A DNA stretch of 64,000 nucleotides from Brachyhypopomus gauderio (GCF_052324685.1 NC_135212.1:49875898-49939897); one strand, 5' to 3'. Positions 25,346 to 36,734 are shown, counted from the first letter of the stretch. Notes: a model not told the origin generated them from the sequence alone. Made by a program: numbers and translations.

Positions 25346-25905
25346 GTTTGTGCTTGTGTGTCGATTGCGATTTCAAAGATGCAAACACTTTCACAGCACA
25401 AAAGCAGCCGTATATGACTTGTGGGTCCTGCACTTACAACAGGAGACACGATTGTCAGAAATTAAAGAAAGCAACACCGACGAAGGTGGGATTCGAACCC
25501 ACGCGTGCTATGCACAATGGATTAGCAGTCCATCCCCTTAACCTCTCGGCCACCTCGTCGTTTGTGGTTGTGTGTCGATTGCGATTTCAAAGATGCAAAC
25601 ACTTTCACAGCACAAAAGGAGGCTTATCTGACTTGTGGGTCCTGCACTTACAACAGGAGACACGATTGTCAGAAATTAAAGAAAGCAACACCGACGAAGG
25701 TGGGATTCGAACCCACGCGTGCTATGCACAATGGATTAGCAGTGCATCCCCTTAACCTCTCGGCCCCCTCGTCGTTTGTGGTTGTTTGTCGATTGCGATT
25801 TCAAAGATGCAAACACTTTCACAGCACAAAAGGAGGCTTATCTGACTTGTGGGTCCTGCACTTATATCAGGAGACACGATTGTCAGAAATTAAAGAAAGC
25901 AACAC

Positions 25906-25987
25906 TGACGAAGGTGGGATTCGAACCCACGCGTGCTATGCACAATGGATTAGCAGTCCATCGCCTTAACCTCTCGGCCACCTCGTC
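25906..25987 (-). tRNA. tRNA-Ser(GCT)
   Basis: Consensus body but the discriminator base is A instead of the G expected for eukaryotic tRNA-Ser. Confidence 0.75.
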
Positions 25988-26119
25988 AATTACAGTTGTG
26001 TGTCGATTGCGATTTCAAAGATGCAAACACTTTCACAGCACAAAAGGAGGCTTATCTGACTTGTGGGTCCTGCACTTACAACAGGAGACACGATTGTCAG
26101 AAATTAAAGAAAGCAACAC

Positions 26120-26201
26120 CGACGAAGGTGGGATTCGAACCCACGCGTGCTATGCACAATGGATTAGCAGTCCATCGCCTTAACCTCTCGGCCACCTCGT
26201 C
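26120..26201 (-). tRNA. tRNA-Ser(GCT)
   Basis: Consensus body, AATTAC flank. Confidence 0.85.
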
Positions 26202-26333
26202 AATTACGGTTGTGTGTCGATTGCGATTTCAAAGATGCAAATACTTTCACAGCACAAAAGGAGGCGTATCTGACTTGTGGGTCCTGCACTTATATCAGGA
26301 GACACGATTGTCAGAAATTAAAGAAAGCAACAC

Positions 26334-26415
26334 AGACGAAGGTGTGATTCGAACCCACGCGTGCTATGCACAATGGATTAGCAGTCCATCGCCTTAACCT
26401 CTCGGCCACCTCGTC
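26334..26415 (-). tRNA. tRNA-Ser(GCT), T-stem mismatch
   Basis: T-stem 3' strand CACAC breaks one pair and the discriminator is T; likely weak or inactive. Confidence 0.65.
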
Positions 26416-27617
26416 GTTTGTGGTTGTGTGTCGATAGCAATTTCAAAGAAGCAAACACTTTCACAGCACAAAAGAAGGCTTTTCTGACTTGTGGGTCCAG
26501 TAGTTACAGCAGGAGACACGATTGTCAGAAATTAAAGAAAGCAACACCGATGAAGGTGGGATTCGAACACACACGTGCTATGCATAATGGATTAGCAGTC
26601 CATCGCCTTAATCTATCGGCCACCTTGTCGTTTGTGCTTGTGTGTCGATTGCGATTTCAAAGATGCAAACACTTTCACAGCACAAAAGCAGCCGTATATG
26701 ACTTGTGGGTCCTGCACTTACAACAGGAGACACGATTGTCAGAAATTAAAGAAAGCAACACCGACGAAGGTGGGATTCGAACCCACGCGTGCTATGCACA
26801 ATGGATTAGCAGTCCATCCCCTTAACCTCTCGGCCACCTCGTCGTTTGTGGTTGTGTGTCGATTGCGATTTCAAAGATGCAAACACTTTCACAGCACAAA
26901 AGGAGGCTTATCTGACTTGTGGGTCCTGCACTTACAACAGGAGACACGATTGTCAGAAATTAAAGAAAGCAACACCGACGAAGGTGGGATTCGAACACAC
27001 ACGTGCTATGCATAATGGATTAGCAGTCCATCGCCTTAATCTATCGGCCACCTTGTCGTTTGTGCTTGTGTGTCGATTGCGATTTCAAAGATGCAAACAC
27101 TTTCACAGCACAAAAGCAGCCGTATATGACTTGTGGGTCCTGCACTTACAACAGGAGACACGATTGTCAGAAATTAAAGAAAGCAACACCGACGAAGGTG
27201 GGATTCGAACCCACGCGTGCTATGCACAATGGATTAGCAGTCCATCCCCTTAACCTCTCGGCCACCTCGTCGTTTGTGGTTGTGTGTCGATTGCGATTTC
27301 AAAGATGCAAACACTTTCACAGCACAAAAGGAGGCTTATCTGACTTGTGGGTCCTGCACTTACAACAGGAGACACGATTGTCAGAAATTAAAGAAAGCAA
27401 CACCGACGAAGGTGGGATTCGAACCCACGCGTGCTATGCACAATGGATTAGCAGTCCATCCCCTTAACCTCTCGGCCACCTCGTCGTTTGTGGTTGTGTG
27501 TCGATTGCGATTTCAAAGATGCAAACACTTTCACAGCACAAAAGGAGGCTTATCTGACTTGTGGGTCCTGCACTTATATCAGGAGACACGATTGTCAGAA
27601 ATTAAAGAAAGCAACAC

Positions 27618-27699
27618 CGACGAAGGTGGGATTCGAACCCACGCGTGCTATGCACAATGGATTAGCAGTCCATCGCCTTAACCTCTCGGCCACCTCGTC
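27618..27699 (-). tRNA. tRNA-Ser(GCT)
   Basis: Consensus body, AATTAC flank. Confidence 0.85.
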
Positions 27700-27831
27700 A
27701 ATTACAGTTGTGTGTCGATTGCGATTTCAAAGATGCAAACACTTTCACAGCACAAAAGGAGGCTTATCTGACTTGTGGGTCCTGCACTTATATCAGGAGA
27801 CACGATTGTCAGAAATTAAAGAAAGCAACAC

Positions 27832-27913
27832 CGACGAAGGTGGGATTCGAACCCTCGCGTGCTATGCACAATGGATTAGCAGTCCATCGCCTTAACCTCT
27901 CGGCCACCTCGTC
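27832..27913 (-). tRNA. tRNA-Ser(GCT), T-stem mismatch
   Basis: T-stem 5' strand GAGGG loses one pair; AATTAC flank. Confidence 0.7.
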
Positions 27914-28045
27914 AATTACGGTTGTGTGTCGATTGCGATTTCAAAGATGCAAATACTTTCACAGCACAAAAGGAGGCGTATCTGACTTGTGGGTCCTGCA
28001 CTTATATCAGGAGACACGATTGTCAGAAATTAAAGAAAGCAACAC

Positions 28046-28127
28046 CGACTAAGGTGGGATTCGAACCCACGCGTGCTATGCACAATGGATTAGCAGTCCA
28101 TCGCCTTAACCTCTCGGCCACCTCGTC
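28046..28127 (-). tRNA. tRNA-Ser(GCT), acceptor mismatch
   Basis: 3' acceptor strand CTTAGTC loses one pair; GTTTGTG flank. Confidence 0.7.
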
Positions 28128-28259
28128 GTTTGTGGTTGTGTGTCGATAGCAATTTCAAAGAAGCAAACACTTTCACAGCACAAAAGAAGGCTTATCTGAC
28201 TTGTGGGTCCTGTAGTTACAGCAGGAGACACGATTGTCAGAAATTAACGAAAGCAACAC

Positions 28260-28341
28260 CGACGAAGGTGGGATTCGAACCCACGCGTGCTATGCACAAT
28301 GGATTAGCAGCCCATCGCCTTAACCTCTCGGCCACCTCGTC
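28260..28341 (-). tRNA. tRNA-Ser(GCT)
   Basis: Anticodon-stem base A to G beside the loop gives a G-U pair; anticodon intact; trailer altered to TTTCGTT. Confidence 0.75.
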
Positions 28342-29115
28342 GTTTGTGGTTGTGTGTCGATAGCAATTTCAAAGAAGCAAACACTTTCACAGCACAAAAG
28401 AAGGCTTTTCTGACTTGTGGGTCCTGTAGTTACAGCAGGAGACACGATTGTCAGAAATTAAAGAAAGCAACACCGACGAAGGTGGGATTCGAACACACAC
28501 GTGCTATGCATAATGGATTAGCAGTCCATCGCCTTAATCTATCGGCCACCTTGTCGTTTGTGCTTGTGTGTCGATTGCGATTTCAAAGATGCAAACACTT
28601 TCACAGCACAAAAGCAGCCGTATATGACTTGTGGGTCCTGCACTTACAACAGGAGACACGATTGTCAGAAATTAAAGAAAGCAACACCGACGAAGGTGGG
28701 ATTCGAACCCACGCGTGCTATGCACAATGGATTAGCAGTCCATCCCCTTAACCTCTCGGCCACCTCGTCGTTTGTGGTTGTGTGTCGATTGCGATTTCAA
28801 AGATGCAAACACTTTCACAGCACAAAAGGAGGCTTATCTGACTTGTGGGTCCTGCACTTACAACAGGAGACACGATTGTCAGAAATTAAAGAAAGCAACA
28901 CCGACGAAGGTGGGATTCGAACACACACGTGCTATGCATAATGGATTAGCAGTCCATCGCCTTAATCTCTCGGCCACCTTGTCGTTTGTGCTTGTGTGTC
29001 GATTGCGATTTCAAAGATGCAAACACTTTCACAGCACAAAAGCAGCCGTATCTGACTTGTGGGTACTGCACTTACACCAGGAGACACGATTGTCAGAAAT
29101 TAAAGAAAGCAACAC

Positions 29116-29197
29116 CGATGAAGGTGGGATTCGAACCCACGCGTGCTATGCACAATGGATTAGCAGTCCATCGCCTTAACCTCTCGGCCACCTCGTC
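29116..29197 (-). tRNA. tRNA-Ser(GCT), acceptor mismatch
   Basis: 3' acceptor strand CTTCATC leaves a C-A mismatch; AATTAC flank; in the degraded end of the array. Confidence 0.7.
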
Positions 29198-29329
29198 AAT
29201 TACGGTTGTGTGTCGATTGCGATTTCAAAGATGCAAACATTTTCACAGCACAAAAGGAGGCTTATCTGACTTGTGGGTCCTGCACTTACTTCAGGAGACA
29301 CGATTGTCAGAAATTAAAGAAAACAACAC

Positions 29330-29411
29330 CGACGAATGTGGTATTCAAACCCACGCGTGCAAAGCACAATGGATTAGCAGTCCATCGCCTTAACCTCTTG
29401 GCTACCTCGTC
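29330..29411 (-). pseudogene. Degraded tRNA-Ser copy
   Basis: Mutations in acceptor (GAATGTGG), T-loop (TTTGAAT), variable arm (TTTGC) and D-stem (GTAGCC); anticodon GCT remains. Confidence 0.75.
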
Positions 29412-29543
29412 GCTTGTGGTTTTGTGTCGATTGCGATTTCAAAGATGTAAACACTTTCACAGCACAAAAGCAGCCGTATCTGACTTGTGGGTACTGCACT
29501 TACACCAGGAGACACGATTGTCAGAAATTAAAGAAAGCAACAC

Positions 29544-29625
29544 CGACGAAGGTGGGATTCGAACCCACGTGTGCTATGCACAATGGATTCGCAGTCCATC
29601 TCCTTAACCTCTCGGCCACCTCGTC
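29544..29625 (-). tRNA. tRNA-Ser-like body with anticodon GCG
   Basis: The anticodon loop reads CTGCGAA instead of CTGCTAA, so positions 34-36 are GCG, which would decode the arginine codon CGC. The long serine-type variable arm and acceptor are kept. The first D-stem pair is lost (GGAGATGG). Serine identity rests largely on the long arm, so a charged product would be expected to carry serine. Activity is uncertain. Confidence 0.7.
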
Positions 29626-29757
29626 AATTACGGTTGTGTGTCGATTGCGATTTCAAAGATGCAAACACTTTCACAGCACAAAAGCAGCCGTATCTGACTT
29701 GTGGGTCTTGCACTTACATCAGGAGACACGATTGTCAGAAATTAAAGAAAGCAACAC

Positions 29758-29785
29758 CGACGAAGGTGGGATTCGAACCTACGCC
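29758..29785 (-). pseudogene. Truncated tRNA-Ser 3' end at array boundary
   Basis: Acceptor 3' strand and T-arm are present (one change, CCTACG), then the match stops and GC-rich sequence begins. Confidence 0.8.
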
Positions 29786-30496
29786 TGGTGCCCCCCGACC
29801 CCGAGCTGGGGCCCTGCCCGTGCGGGGGGACCTGCGCCGCTGCGGTGCGCCGCTGGGTGGGGTGGGTCGTTCGGCCTGGGTCGGGGCGTTGGGTCTGGGC
29901 CTTGGGGCTCCGAGGTGCCTGGGTGGTGGGAGTGGGGTGGTGGATGATGGGGATGTCTGGGGTGGGCCAGGAGGTAGGGTTCCGGACTCCGACCAGCATG
30001 TCCTCAATACTGTTGATGTCTGTCATCGTTTGATCACTGTGCGATTGGTATGGTTGTGGGTGCATACACAGGGGTGTGGTGTATATGGGACAAGCGTGCG
30101 TGGGTGTATATGTATGTGTAGATATATATGTATATATGTATGTATGTGTATGTATATATTTATATATATGGATGGATGTATGTATGTATATATGTATATA
30201 TTTATGGGTTAAATGTGTGTGAGTGCATACGTGTATGAAGGAAATGTGTGTCTAGGTGTATGTGGATGTGCGGACCGGCTGCTCTCTGTGGTGGGAGTGG
30301 TGTGGATCCGGGCTTGGATATGGTGGTGGGGAGGGTTGCCGCCCTGGTCTCCTCGGGTCGACCGCTCCCTGCCTTGAGCTGGGGGGGCAGTGAAGTTCGG
30401 TGCTCAATGCAGGGTCCTCCAAAAGGGTCCTCCTCTCCTCTCCAGAGGACCCTTTCCTCTGGACCTAAGCATTCCCACCCCCCCCCCCCCCCCCCC

Positions 30497-30533
<37 letters not shown>

Positions 30534-32107
30534 CTTTGCTCATTTAGGATTCTGGGGACAGGCATGTACCCAGAGGTTGACGAGGTGGGCCTGCTGCCAT
30601 AGCTCACCCGTCTCCTCACCACTGTCTGTCCCTCAGATTTTACTGCACTTTAGACATTGAGGGCCTTTGAGGGGAAGGTGTGGACATGCACTCACGTTTG
30701 TCCTAGCACCTGTCCCCTCAATTTTAACTGCACCATAGTATCACACACTAATACACATGCATATACACCAACACCTACACACTACACTGGGGGTGGAGGG
30801 GTGGGAAGGCCTTCCTTCACCCGCTTCCTGCTCCCTGCCGGGGCGGGGGGGGGGGTTGCTGGCACGGGACTGGGCTGGTGGCTTCCTAGGGCCACTGCCG
30901 GTCCTTGCTGGTCCAGCCATTTGCCCCTGCCGCAGAGGGTGTGCCAGTCTGGATAAGTGTGTGTCTCTGTCCTTGTTTTCTTCTTGTCCTTGTTTTCTTC
31001 TTGTTTCTGAATGGGTGGATGAATGAGTGCGTGTTGGAGGGAGGGGACATATGGCCAGGTTTGGAGGTGTGAGGGTGAATTTGAGTGTATGTGTGTGTGT
31101 GGGGGGGTGGGTGTGTGCATGGTGGGGGTGTATAGGGGCGAATGTAGTGTGGGTTTGGGTGTGTGGGTGAGAACAGCTGGTTCTGGGTCGGGGCTGGTCG
31201 TGCCCGGTTCACTCCCGGACGCTCCCCTGAGACTACTGCACCACTCCAGAGGGGGGGCGCCTTGGGGCTCCGGAGTCCGGCTTGGCCCCTCGGCGAAGGG
31301 GCGGTGGTGGTATGGGGCGGCCGGGTGCTCCTCGGCGGGAGGTGGGCCCTGCCGGGTGGTGGGTGGCTTTCCGGGCGCGTGGCGCCGTGGCTTTGCCGCT
31401 GGCCCCTGGGGGGGGGGGGGGGGGGGGGCATCCTGGGGGGGAGGCGCTCTGTTCCCTCTGGTTCCCCTGGACCTGCGCTCCTTGACTGGTGGGGCGCTGT
31501 CCGGAGTCTCTCTCTCCCGCCTGCGGGGGCGGGCATGTTAGGGTTTCTGGGAAGTGCGGCTCTGGTACTCCACCGCTCCATGGGGGGCCGTGGGTGGGTG
31601 GGATTCCCGGGTCTCTCTCCGCCCGCCTCTGGCCTCTGGGGGAATGTTGTCGCAGCTACCCACCCTTGCTGGTAAGTACATTCCATACATCTATCCTATG
31701 TTGCACTTCTAGGTTGCACATAAACACACACTCACACACACCCATACATCGCACTCATCTGTACTATATGTATTTGGTTTACTTTCTGTACTTCTTTGCA
31801 GTGGTCATTTGAGCTGGTTGCGTGTTTTATTTTATTATTATTATTATTATTATATTTATTTATTTTTTTTCTTCTTTTCTTTTTCTTCTTCTTTCTTCTC
31901 CTACCTCTTTGTCTTTTCCCTTTTTATTATTTCTCTCCCCCTCTTTTCTTGGTCCACCTAACCCCAATAATTATCACTTTGCATATTGTTATCACTATAC
32001 TATATATTATACAGAATTGTTATAATTGCCATTTAAATCTGTACATAAAAACAAAGTTGTCCTCCAAAGATGGGGGGGTGGAGGTGGGCCAAAAAAAAAA
32101 AAAAAAA
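29786..32107 (+). mobile_element. GC-rich retroposon ending in poly(A), possibly Tx1/L1-type LINE 3' part
   Basis: The segment begins abruptly inside a tRNA and ends in a run of 17 A at 32091-32107. It has a G/C-run-rich first half, a TATG/ATAT tract (30113-30210), C(20)-(CA)n at 30478-30532, a G run near 31410-31428, and a T-rich stretch (31836-31935). No reverse transcriptase is visible. GC-rich 3' tails of this style are known in fish Tx1/L1-type LINEs, so I suggest a 5'-truncated copy. This rests on composition and the poly(A), not on a family match. The long open frames in it are composition artefacts. Confidence 0.4.
30478..30532. repeat. Poly(C) followed by (CA)n
   Basis: About 20 C followed by CATA and about 17 CA dinucleotides. 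Confidence 0.95.
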
Positions 32108-32252
32108 TTTTATTCAGATCTGTATGTTTATTGCACCAACATACATCTATGTTCTGCATATAAATGCATTAACATGTCCTTAATAAGCAACAAAGACAAA
32201 ACATTTGCTTAATAAAAAAGTGCAAAAAGGAATTTGAACTCCTTCATATCAA
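32108..32252. other. Unassigned AT-rich spacer
   Basis: Sits between the poly(A) and the solo LTR. I see no gene or recognised repeat. Confidence 0.5.
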
Positions 32253-32257
32253 AGAAC

Positions 32258-32688
32258 TGTAATGCGTAGCGCGCTGCGGAGCGAGGAGGCGAACACAAAC
32301 GCTGAGAAGAGCGAGATTTAATAAGGGGAATTCCATAGGCGAAGTCGTTCGTACAGGCACGGGTCAAAACGGGAGAGCCGTCCAAGTGGTCAACAGGACA
32401 GGCAGGAGTCGTAACAGGAGAGCCATTCACAATGGAGAAACACAACAGAGACGGAAAATACCAGAACAGCGATGACAGATAATCCACAAAACCGAATAAA
32501 CCACAAATAACCGACAACGGGCGAAACACAGAGATACAAGTACACAGGACTAAAGTAGACACAACTGAACACAATGATGACATGGGCGTGGCAGACAGAG
32601 GGAAACCAGGACAACAGACACGCAGGATGGGATAACCGGGCAAGGAACAACTCCGACATGGGGGAGGGGGGCGTAGCCCTACGTGACA
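32258..32688 (-). mobile_element. Solo LTR (431 bp) with AGAAC target duplication
   Basis: The segment starts TGTAATGCG and ends CGTGACA on the plus strand, i.e. TG...CA ends, and is flanked by the direct 5-bp repeat AGAAC (32253-32257 and 32689-32693). Read on the minus strand it begins TGTCACGTAGGG and carries an ATTAAA poly(A) signal near its 3' end. That layout fits a Gypsy-like retrotransposon LTR left after recombination of two LTRs; no internal region remains. Confidence 0.8.
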
Positions 32689-32749
32689 AGAACAAAAAGT
32701 CCTGCTCTATCGTTTTTTTTTCCTTTTAATTATTAAATTAATATTGATC

Positions 32750-32819
32750 TATTTGCGGGCCGCACTGAGTGAGGACGAGGACCGTGTGCAGCCCGCGGGC
32801 CGCCAGTTGCCCATCTCTG
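32750..32819 (-). mobile_element. hAT-like transposon end fragment
   Basis: On the minus strand it starts CAGAGATGGGCAACTGGCGG and continues with a GGCCCGC-rich stretch, resembling ends of hAT elements found across fish genomes. Recognition is by terminal motif only. It interrupts or abuts an LTR-like fragment. Confidence 0.4.
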
Positions 32820-32986
32820 AAATAGACAAACCACATAAACCCCAAGTGATGACGAGACGAGCCACAGGTGAGACGGATTAACACAAGACATAACCGCACC
32901 CACGGAGATCCACTGACGCAGACGATTAGACGTAGACAACGTAAACACACGCCCAACAGGGAGGGGTTGGGGACCGTAACGTGACA
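32820..32986 (-). mobile_element. Truncated LTR-like fragment
   Basis: Ends in CGTAACGTGACA on the plus strand, the same kind of terminus as the solo LTR at 32258. Its other end is cut at the hAT-like fragment. It is followed by a three-copy 15-bp GGGGCTACATTT repeat. Confidence 0.35.
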
Positions 32987-33199
32987 CTGATGCTACACTT
33001 GGGGCTACATTTGGGGCTACATTTGGGGCCATATAGTGTTTAAAATAACATTATGGGTTAATTCTGCTTCCTAAATGAATGAACAAAAAAATAAACAAAT
33101 AGTATTATTTAATGTTTGCATGTTGAATCCAAATATGTTTTCAGAATTTGTCCATTACCCAAATTATTATTTTTGGTTTAGGTTTACTCAAGATGACAA

Positions 33200-35790
33200 G
33201 ATGTATAGCCCTGGTTCAACGCCAAACTGAAGCAGCTGCGCCGGTCTAAAGAGGAAGTATTTAGGAGCAGGGACCGAGCGTTCTATAACAAGGCAAGGAA
33301 CACACTCAGAGATCAGAACTGCTAAGAAGAGCTACTCCACCAAGCTGAGCAGACTGATGTCCACTAATGAGCCATCAGCCATTTGGAGATGTCTGTACAG
33401 TCTCTCAGGCTACAAAATGCCCCCCACCAGACAATGGGGGGTCATCAACTGGAGCTTTTACTGCAGGTTTGAAAAGCCCAGGTCCACCCAACCGGACAGC
33501 ACCAATTCACACCCCCCTGACTCTCAGCCACCCATCCAGCCTGCCCTGAAGATCAGTGAAGGAGACGTGCACCAACTCTTCAAAAAACAAAGAGTGAGGA
33601 AGACACCAGGCCCATACGGAGTGTCACCTTCCTGTCTGAGGATCTGCGCAGACCAGCTGGCTCCTGTCTTCACAGAGATCTTCAACAAATCACTGGAGCT
33701 GTGTGTCGTACCGTCGTGTTTCAAACGCTCCACAATAATACCCATCCCTAAAGGACTGAGCAATTACAGACCCGTTGCACTGACCTCCGTGGTCATGAAA
33801 TCCTTTGAGAGGCTGGTTCTCGCTCACTTGAAGGAGATCACCAACCCCCAGCTAGACCCCCTGCAGTTCGCTTATCGAGCCAACAGGTCGGTGGACGATG
33901 CAGTGAACATGGGTCTTCATCACATCCTCCAGCACCTTGACCATCCAAGTACATACGCAAGAGTTCTGTTCTTGGACTTCAGCTCTGTGTTCAATACGAT
34001 CATCCCCGGACATCTACACACCAAACTGACCCAACTCAGTGTGCCAGCCTCCACCTGCCAGTGGATCACCAGCTTCCTCACTAGCAGAGAGCAGCAGGTG
34101 AGGCTGGGAAAGATCACCTCAGGAACCAGTACCACCAGCACAGGAGCTCCACAAGGTTGTGTTCTCTCCCCTCTGCTCTTCTCACTCTACATAAACGAGT
34201 GTACATCCACTGACACCTCAGTCAAAATCCTGAAGTTTGCAGATGATTTGACGGTCATTGGTCTCATCCGGGACAGCAATGAGTCTGCTTACAGACGGGC
34301 TGTTGAGCAGGTGGTCCTCTGGAGCAACTACAACAACATGGAGCTGAACACAGCAAAAACAGTTGAGATGAGAGTGGACTTCAACACGGGCAACACGGTG
34401 GCTTGGTGGTTAGCACGTTTGCCTCTCAGCACTGGGGTCTTGGGTTCAAGTCCCTATCTGAGTGGAGTTTCCATGTTCTCCCTGTGTTTGTGTGGGTTTC
34501 CTCCCACAGTCCAAAAACATGGAGGTTAGGTAAATTGGCAGTCAACAAAAAATTCTCCCTGAGTGTGTGTCTGTGTCTCTATGTTCAATAAAAAGAAGTG
34601 TGTGTGTGCGCGCGCTTGTATGCCCAGTGGTGGATGGTGCTTTGCCACTAGGGTCTGTCCTCTCTCCCCTTCCTGCACCCCATTCAGTCCCCCAGGGGGC
34701 TGTAGCTTCCGGTAGAGAGAATGCTGTGCGCAATTGGCTGCTGCTTCTCGCCGGTGTGTGATTGATTGTCTGTGACTTGTACCTGTGTTAAATTGTAAAG
34801 CACCTTGGGAATCTGGAAAGGTGCTATATAAATCGAACATTCATTCATTCACTTCAGGAAAAGCCTTCCAGCACTCACCATCCTGGACAGAACTGTGATG
34901 GCTGTGGACTCCTACAGCAATCTCCAAAGACCTGAAATGGGACTACAACATCAGCACCATCATCAAGAAAGCTCAGCAGAGACTGTACTTCCTGCGTCAG
35001 CTGAGGAAGTTCAACCTGCCCCAGGAGCTGATGGTGCAATTCTACACCGCCACCATTGAGTCTGTCCTCACTGCATCCATCACAGTGTGGGGCAGCTCAG
35101 CTACCAAACACGACACCCACCGACTGCAGCGCATCATTAGGTCTGCAGAGAGGACCATTGGTGCAACACTACCCACCCTGCCAGATCTACACACCTCCAG
35201 AACCAGGAAGTGTTCAGAGAACATTGTGTCTGATGCTTCACACCCTGGACACCACCTGTTCTAGCGTCTCCCCTCAGGATGGCGTTTTAGACAACTGAAG
35301 ACTAAGACCACCAGACTAAAGAGAAGCTTCTTCCCACATGCCATCACTCTCATGAACAGCTGAACACAACATCCAGGATACAGTCTGTCACACAAGACTG
35401 TTACTCACAATCCATATCCAGCTCGTCCCTCTCACCCTGTTCACCTCCTGTACTGCACTTTATTAATCTGGTGATGGTGCCTAAGAACTACTGCACCTAT
35501 TGTCTCTGCCAGTAGTTTCCTCTTACATGCCTTATATTAATTCAGTTTATCTATTTAACTCAGTCTGCACCTCAGTGCCTTTTTACTGTTGCACTAAGCA
35601 CTTTATTGTAGATATACCACTTTGCACATGGTTTAAAATGTAGGCTAAGTTTTGTGTGTGTGTTTGTGTGAGTAAATGTTTTATGTCTGTGACATTTTTG
35701 TTGATTATTGTGCACTGGGAGCTACTGTAACCAAACACAAATTCCTTGTATGTGTGAGCATACTTGGCCAATAAAGCCTGATTCTGATCT
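33200..35790 (+). pseudogene. CR1/L2/Rex-like LINE reverse transcriptase, broken
   Basis: An open frame of 33357-34383 encodes reverse transcriptase blocks in order: the YRPVALTSVVMKSFERLVL block, FLDFSSVFNTIIP (first catalytic Asp), GAPQGCVLSPLLFSLY, and the catalytic FADD at 34236-34247. Upstream, PWFNAKLKQLRR at 33209 is in another frame, ending in a stop near 33321, so there is a frameshift. After a SINE insertion the C-terminal part resumes (LYFLRQLRKFNL, ITVWGSS) in a shifted frame and ends near 35264. The 3' UTR finishes with AATAAAGCCTGATTCTGATC at 35771-35790, typical of L2/CR1-type elements with short tandem tails. The 5' part with the endonuclease is missing. Confidence 0.85.
34384..34850 (+). 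mobile_element. tRNA-derived SINE nested in the LINE
   Basis: A 467-bp insertion with target duplication ACTTCA (34378-34383 and 34851-34856). It has an A-box-like GGTGGTTAGCAC and B-box-like GGGTTCAAGTCCC, the widespread fish segment with GTTTCCATGTTCTCCCTGTG, and a tail with GTGCTATATAAAT and (ATTC)n that resembles L2-type LINE tails. The LINE frame runs on into the SINE until 34529, so those last residues are not part of a real protein. Confidence 0.75.
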
Positions 35791-35792
35791 CA

Positions 35793-36734
35793 ATCAACTT
35801 CTGGACCAAATCCTGTCTGATAGCAGTCCATTCTTGCACAATCAATGCTTGCATTTTGTCAGAATGTGTAGGTTTTTGTTTGTCCACCCGTCTCTTGATG
35901 ATTGACCACAAGTTCTCAATGGGATTAAGATCTGGGGAGTTTCCAGGCCATGGACCCAAAATCTGTTTTCTTCCCTGAGCCATTTAGTGATCACCTTTGC
36001 TTTATGGCAAGGTGCTCCATCATGTTGGAAAAGGCATTGTTGGTCACCAAACTGCTCTTGGATGGTTGGGAGAAGTTGCTCTTGGAGGACATTTTGGTAC
36101 CATTCTTTATTCATGGCTGTGTTTTTAGGCAAGACTGTGAGAGCCGATTCCCTTGGCTGAGAAGCAACCCCACACATGAATGGTTTCAGGATGCTTTACA
36201 GTTGGCATGAGACAAGACTGGTGGTAGCGCTCACCTCATCTTCTCTGAACAAGCTGTTTTCCAGATGTCCCAAACTATCGGAAAGGGGATTCATCAGAGA
36301 AAATGACTTTACCCCAGTCCTCAGCAGTCAACTCCCTGTACCTTTTGCAGAATATCAGTCTGTCCCTGATGTTTTTTCTGGAGAGAAGTGGCTTCTTTGC
36401 TGCCCTCCTTTAGACCAGGCCTTGCTCCAAGAGTCTCCGCCTCACAGTGCGTGCAGATGCACTCACACCTGCCTGCTGCCATTCCTGAGCAAGCTCTGCA
36501 CTGCTGGTAGCCCGATCCCGCAGCTGAAACACTTTTAAGAGACGGTCCTGGTGCTTGCTGGTCTTTCTTGGGCGCCCTGGAGCTTTTTTGGCAACAATGG
36601 AACCTCTCCTTTAAGTTCTTGATGATGCGATAGACTGTTGTTGAGGTGCAATCTTTCTAGCTGCGATATTCTTACGTTAGGCCGTTTTCGTGCAGTGCAA
36701 TGATGACTGCATGTGTTTCTTTAGAGATAATCAT
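35793..36734 (-). pseudogene. Tc1/mariner transposase pseudogene
   Basis: Reading the minus strand from ATG at 36734: an N-terminal helix-turn-helix region with stops, KAPGRPRKTSKHQDR, the first catalytic block IFSDES, then LFQHDGAPCHKA, and WPGNSPDLNPIENLW with the later catalytic residues. Frameshifts and stops occur throughout (near 36667 and 36413 among others), so it is dead. The C-terminus stops where the LINE 3' end abuts. Confidence 0.85.

Larger units (their letters stand above)
25304..29785 (-). repeat. 214-bp tandem array of tRNA-Ser(GCT) units, right block
   Basis: The same array resumes in phase after the insertion: the half tRNA at 25300-25345 completes the half left at 23259-23298. 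tRNA starts follow 25478 + 214n, giving 20 whole copies up to 29544 and a truncated one at 29758. Copies from about 29116 onward are more degraded, as expected at the edge of an array where homogenisation is weak. The block ends inside the T-arm/variable-arm region of the last tRNA, where GC-rich unrelated sequence begins. Confidence 0.95.

Noticed and set aside
30886-31686. A 266-codon minus-strand open frame rich in Pro and Arg, and overlapping plus-strand frames
   Set aside because: It lies in GC-rich, G/C-run sequence of a retroposon. Several frames are open at once, with no domain, so it reflects composition.
34384-34529. C-terminal 48 residues of the long LINE open frame
   Set aside because: They are translated from the nested SINE and are not part of the reverse transcriptase.
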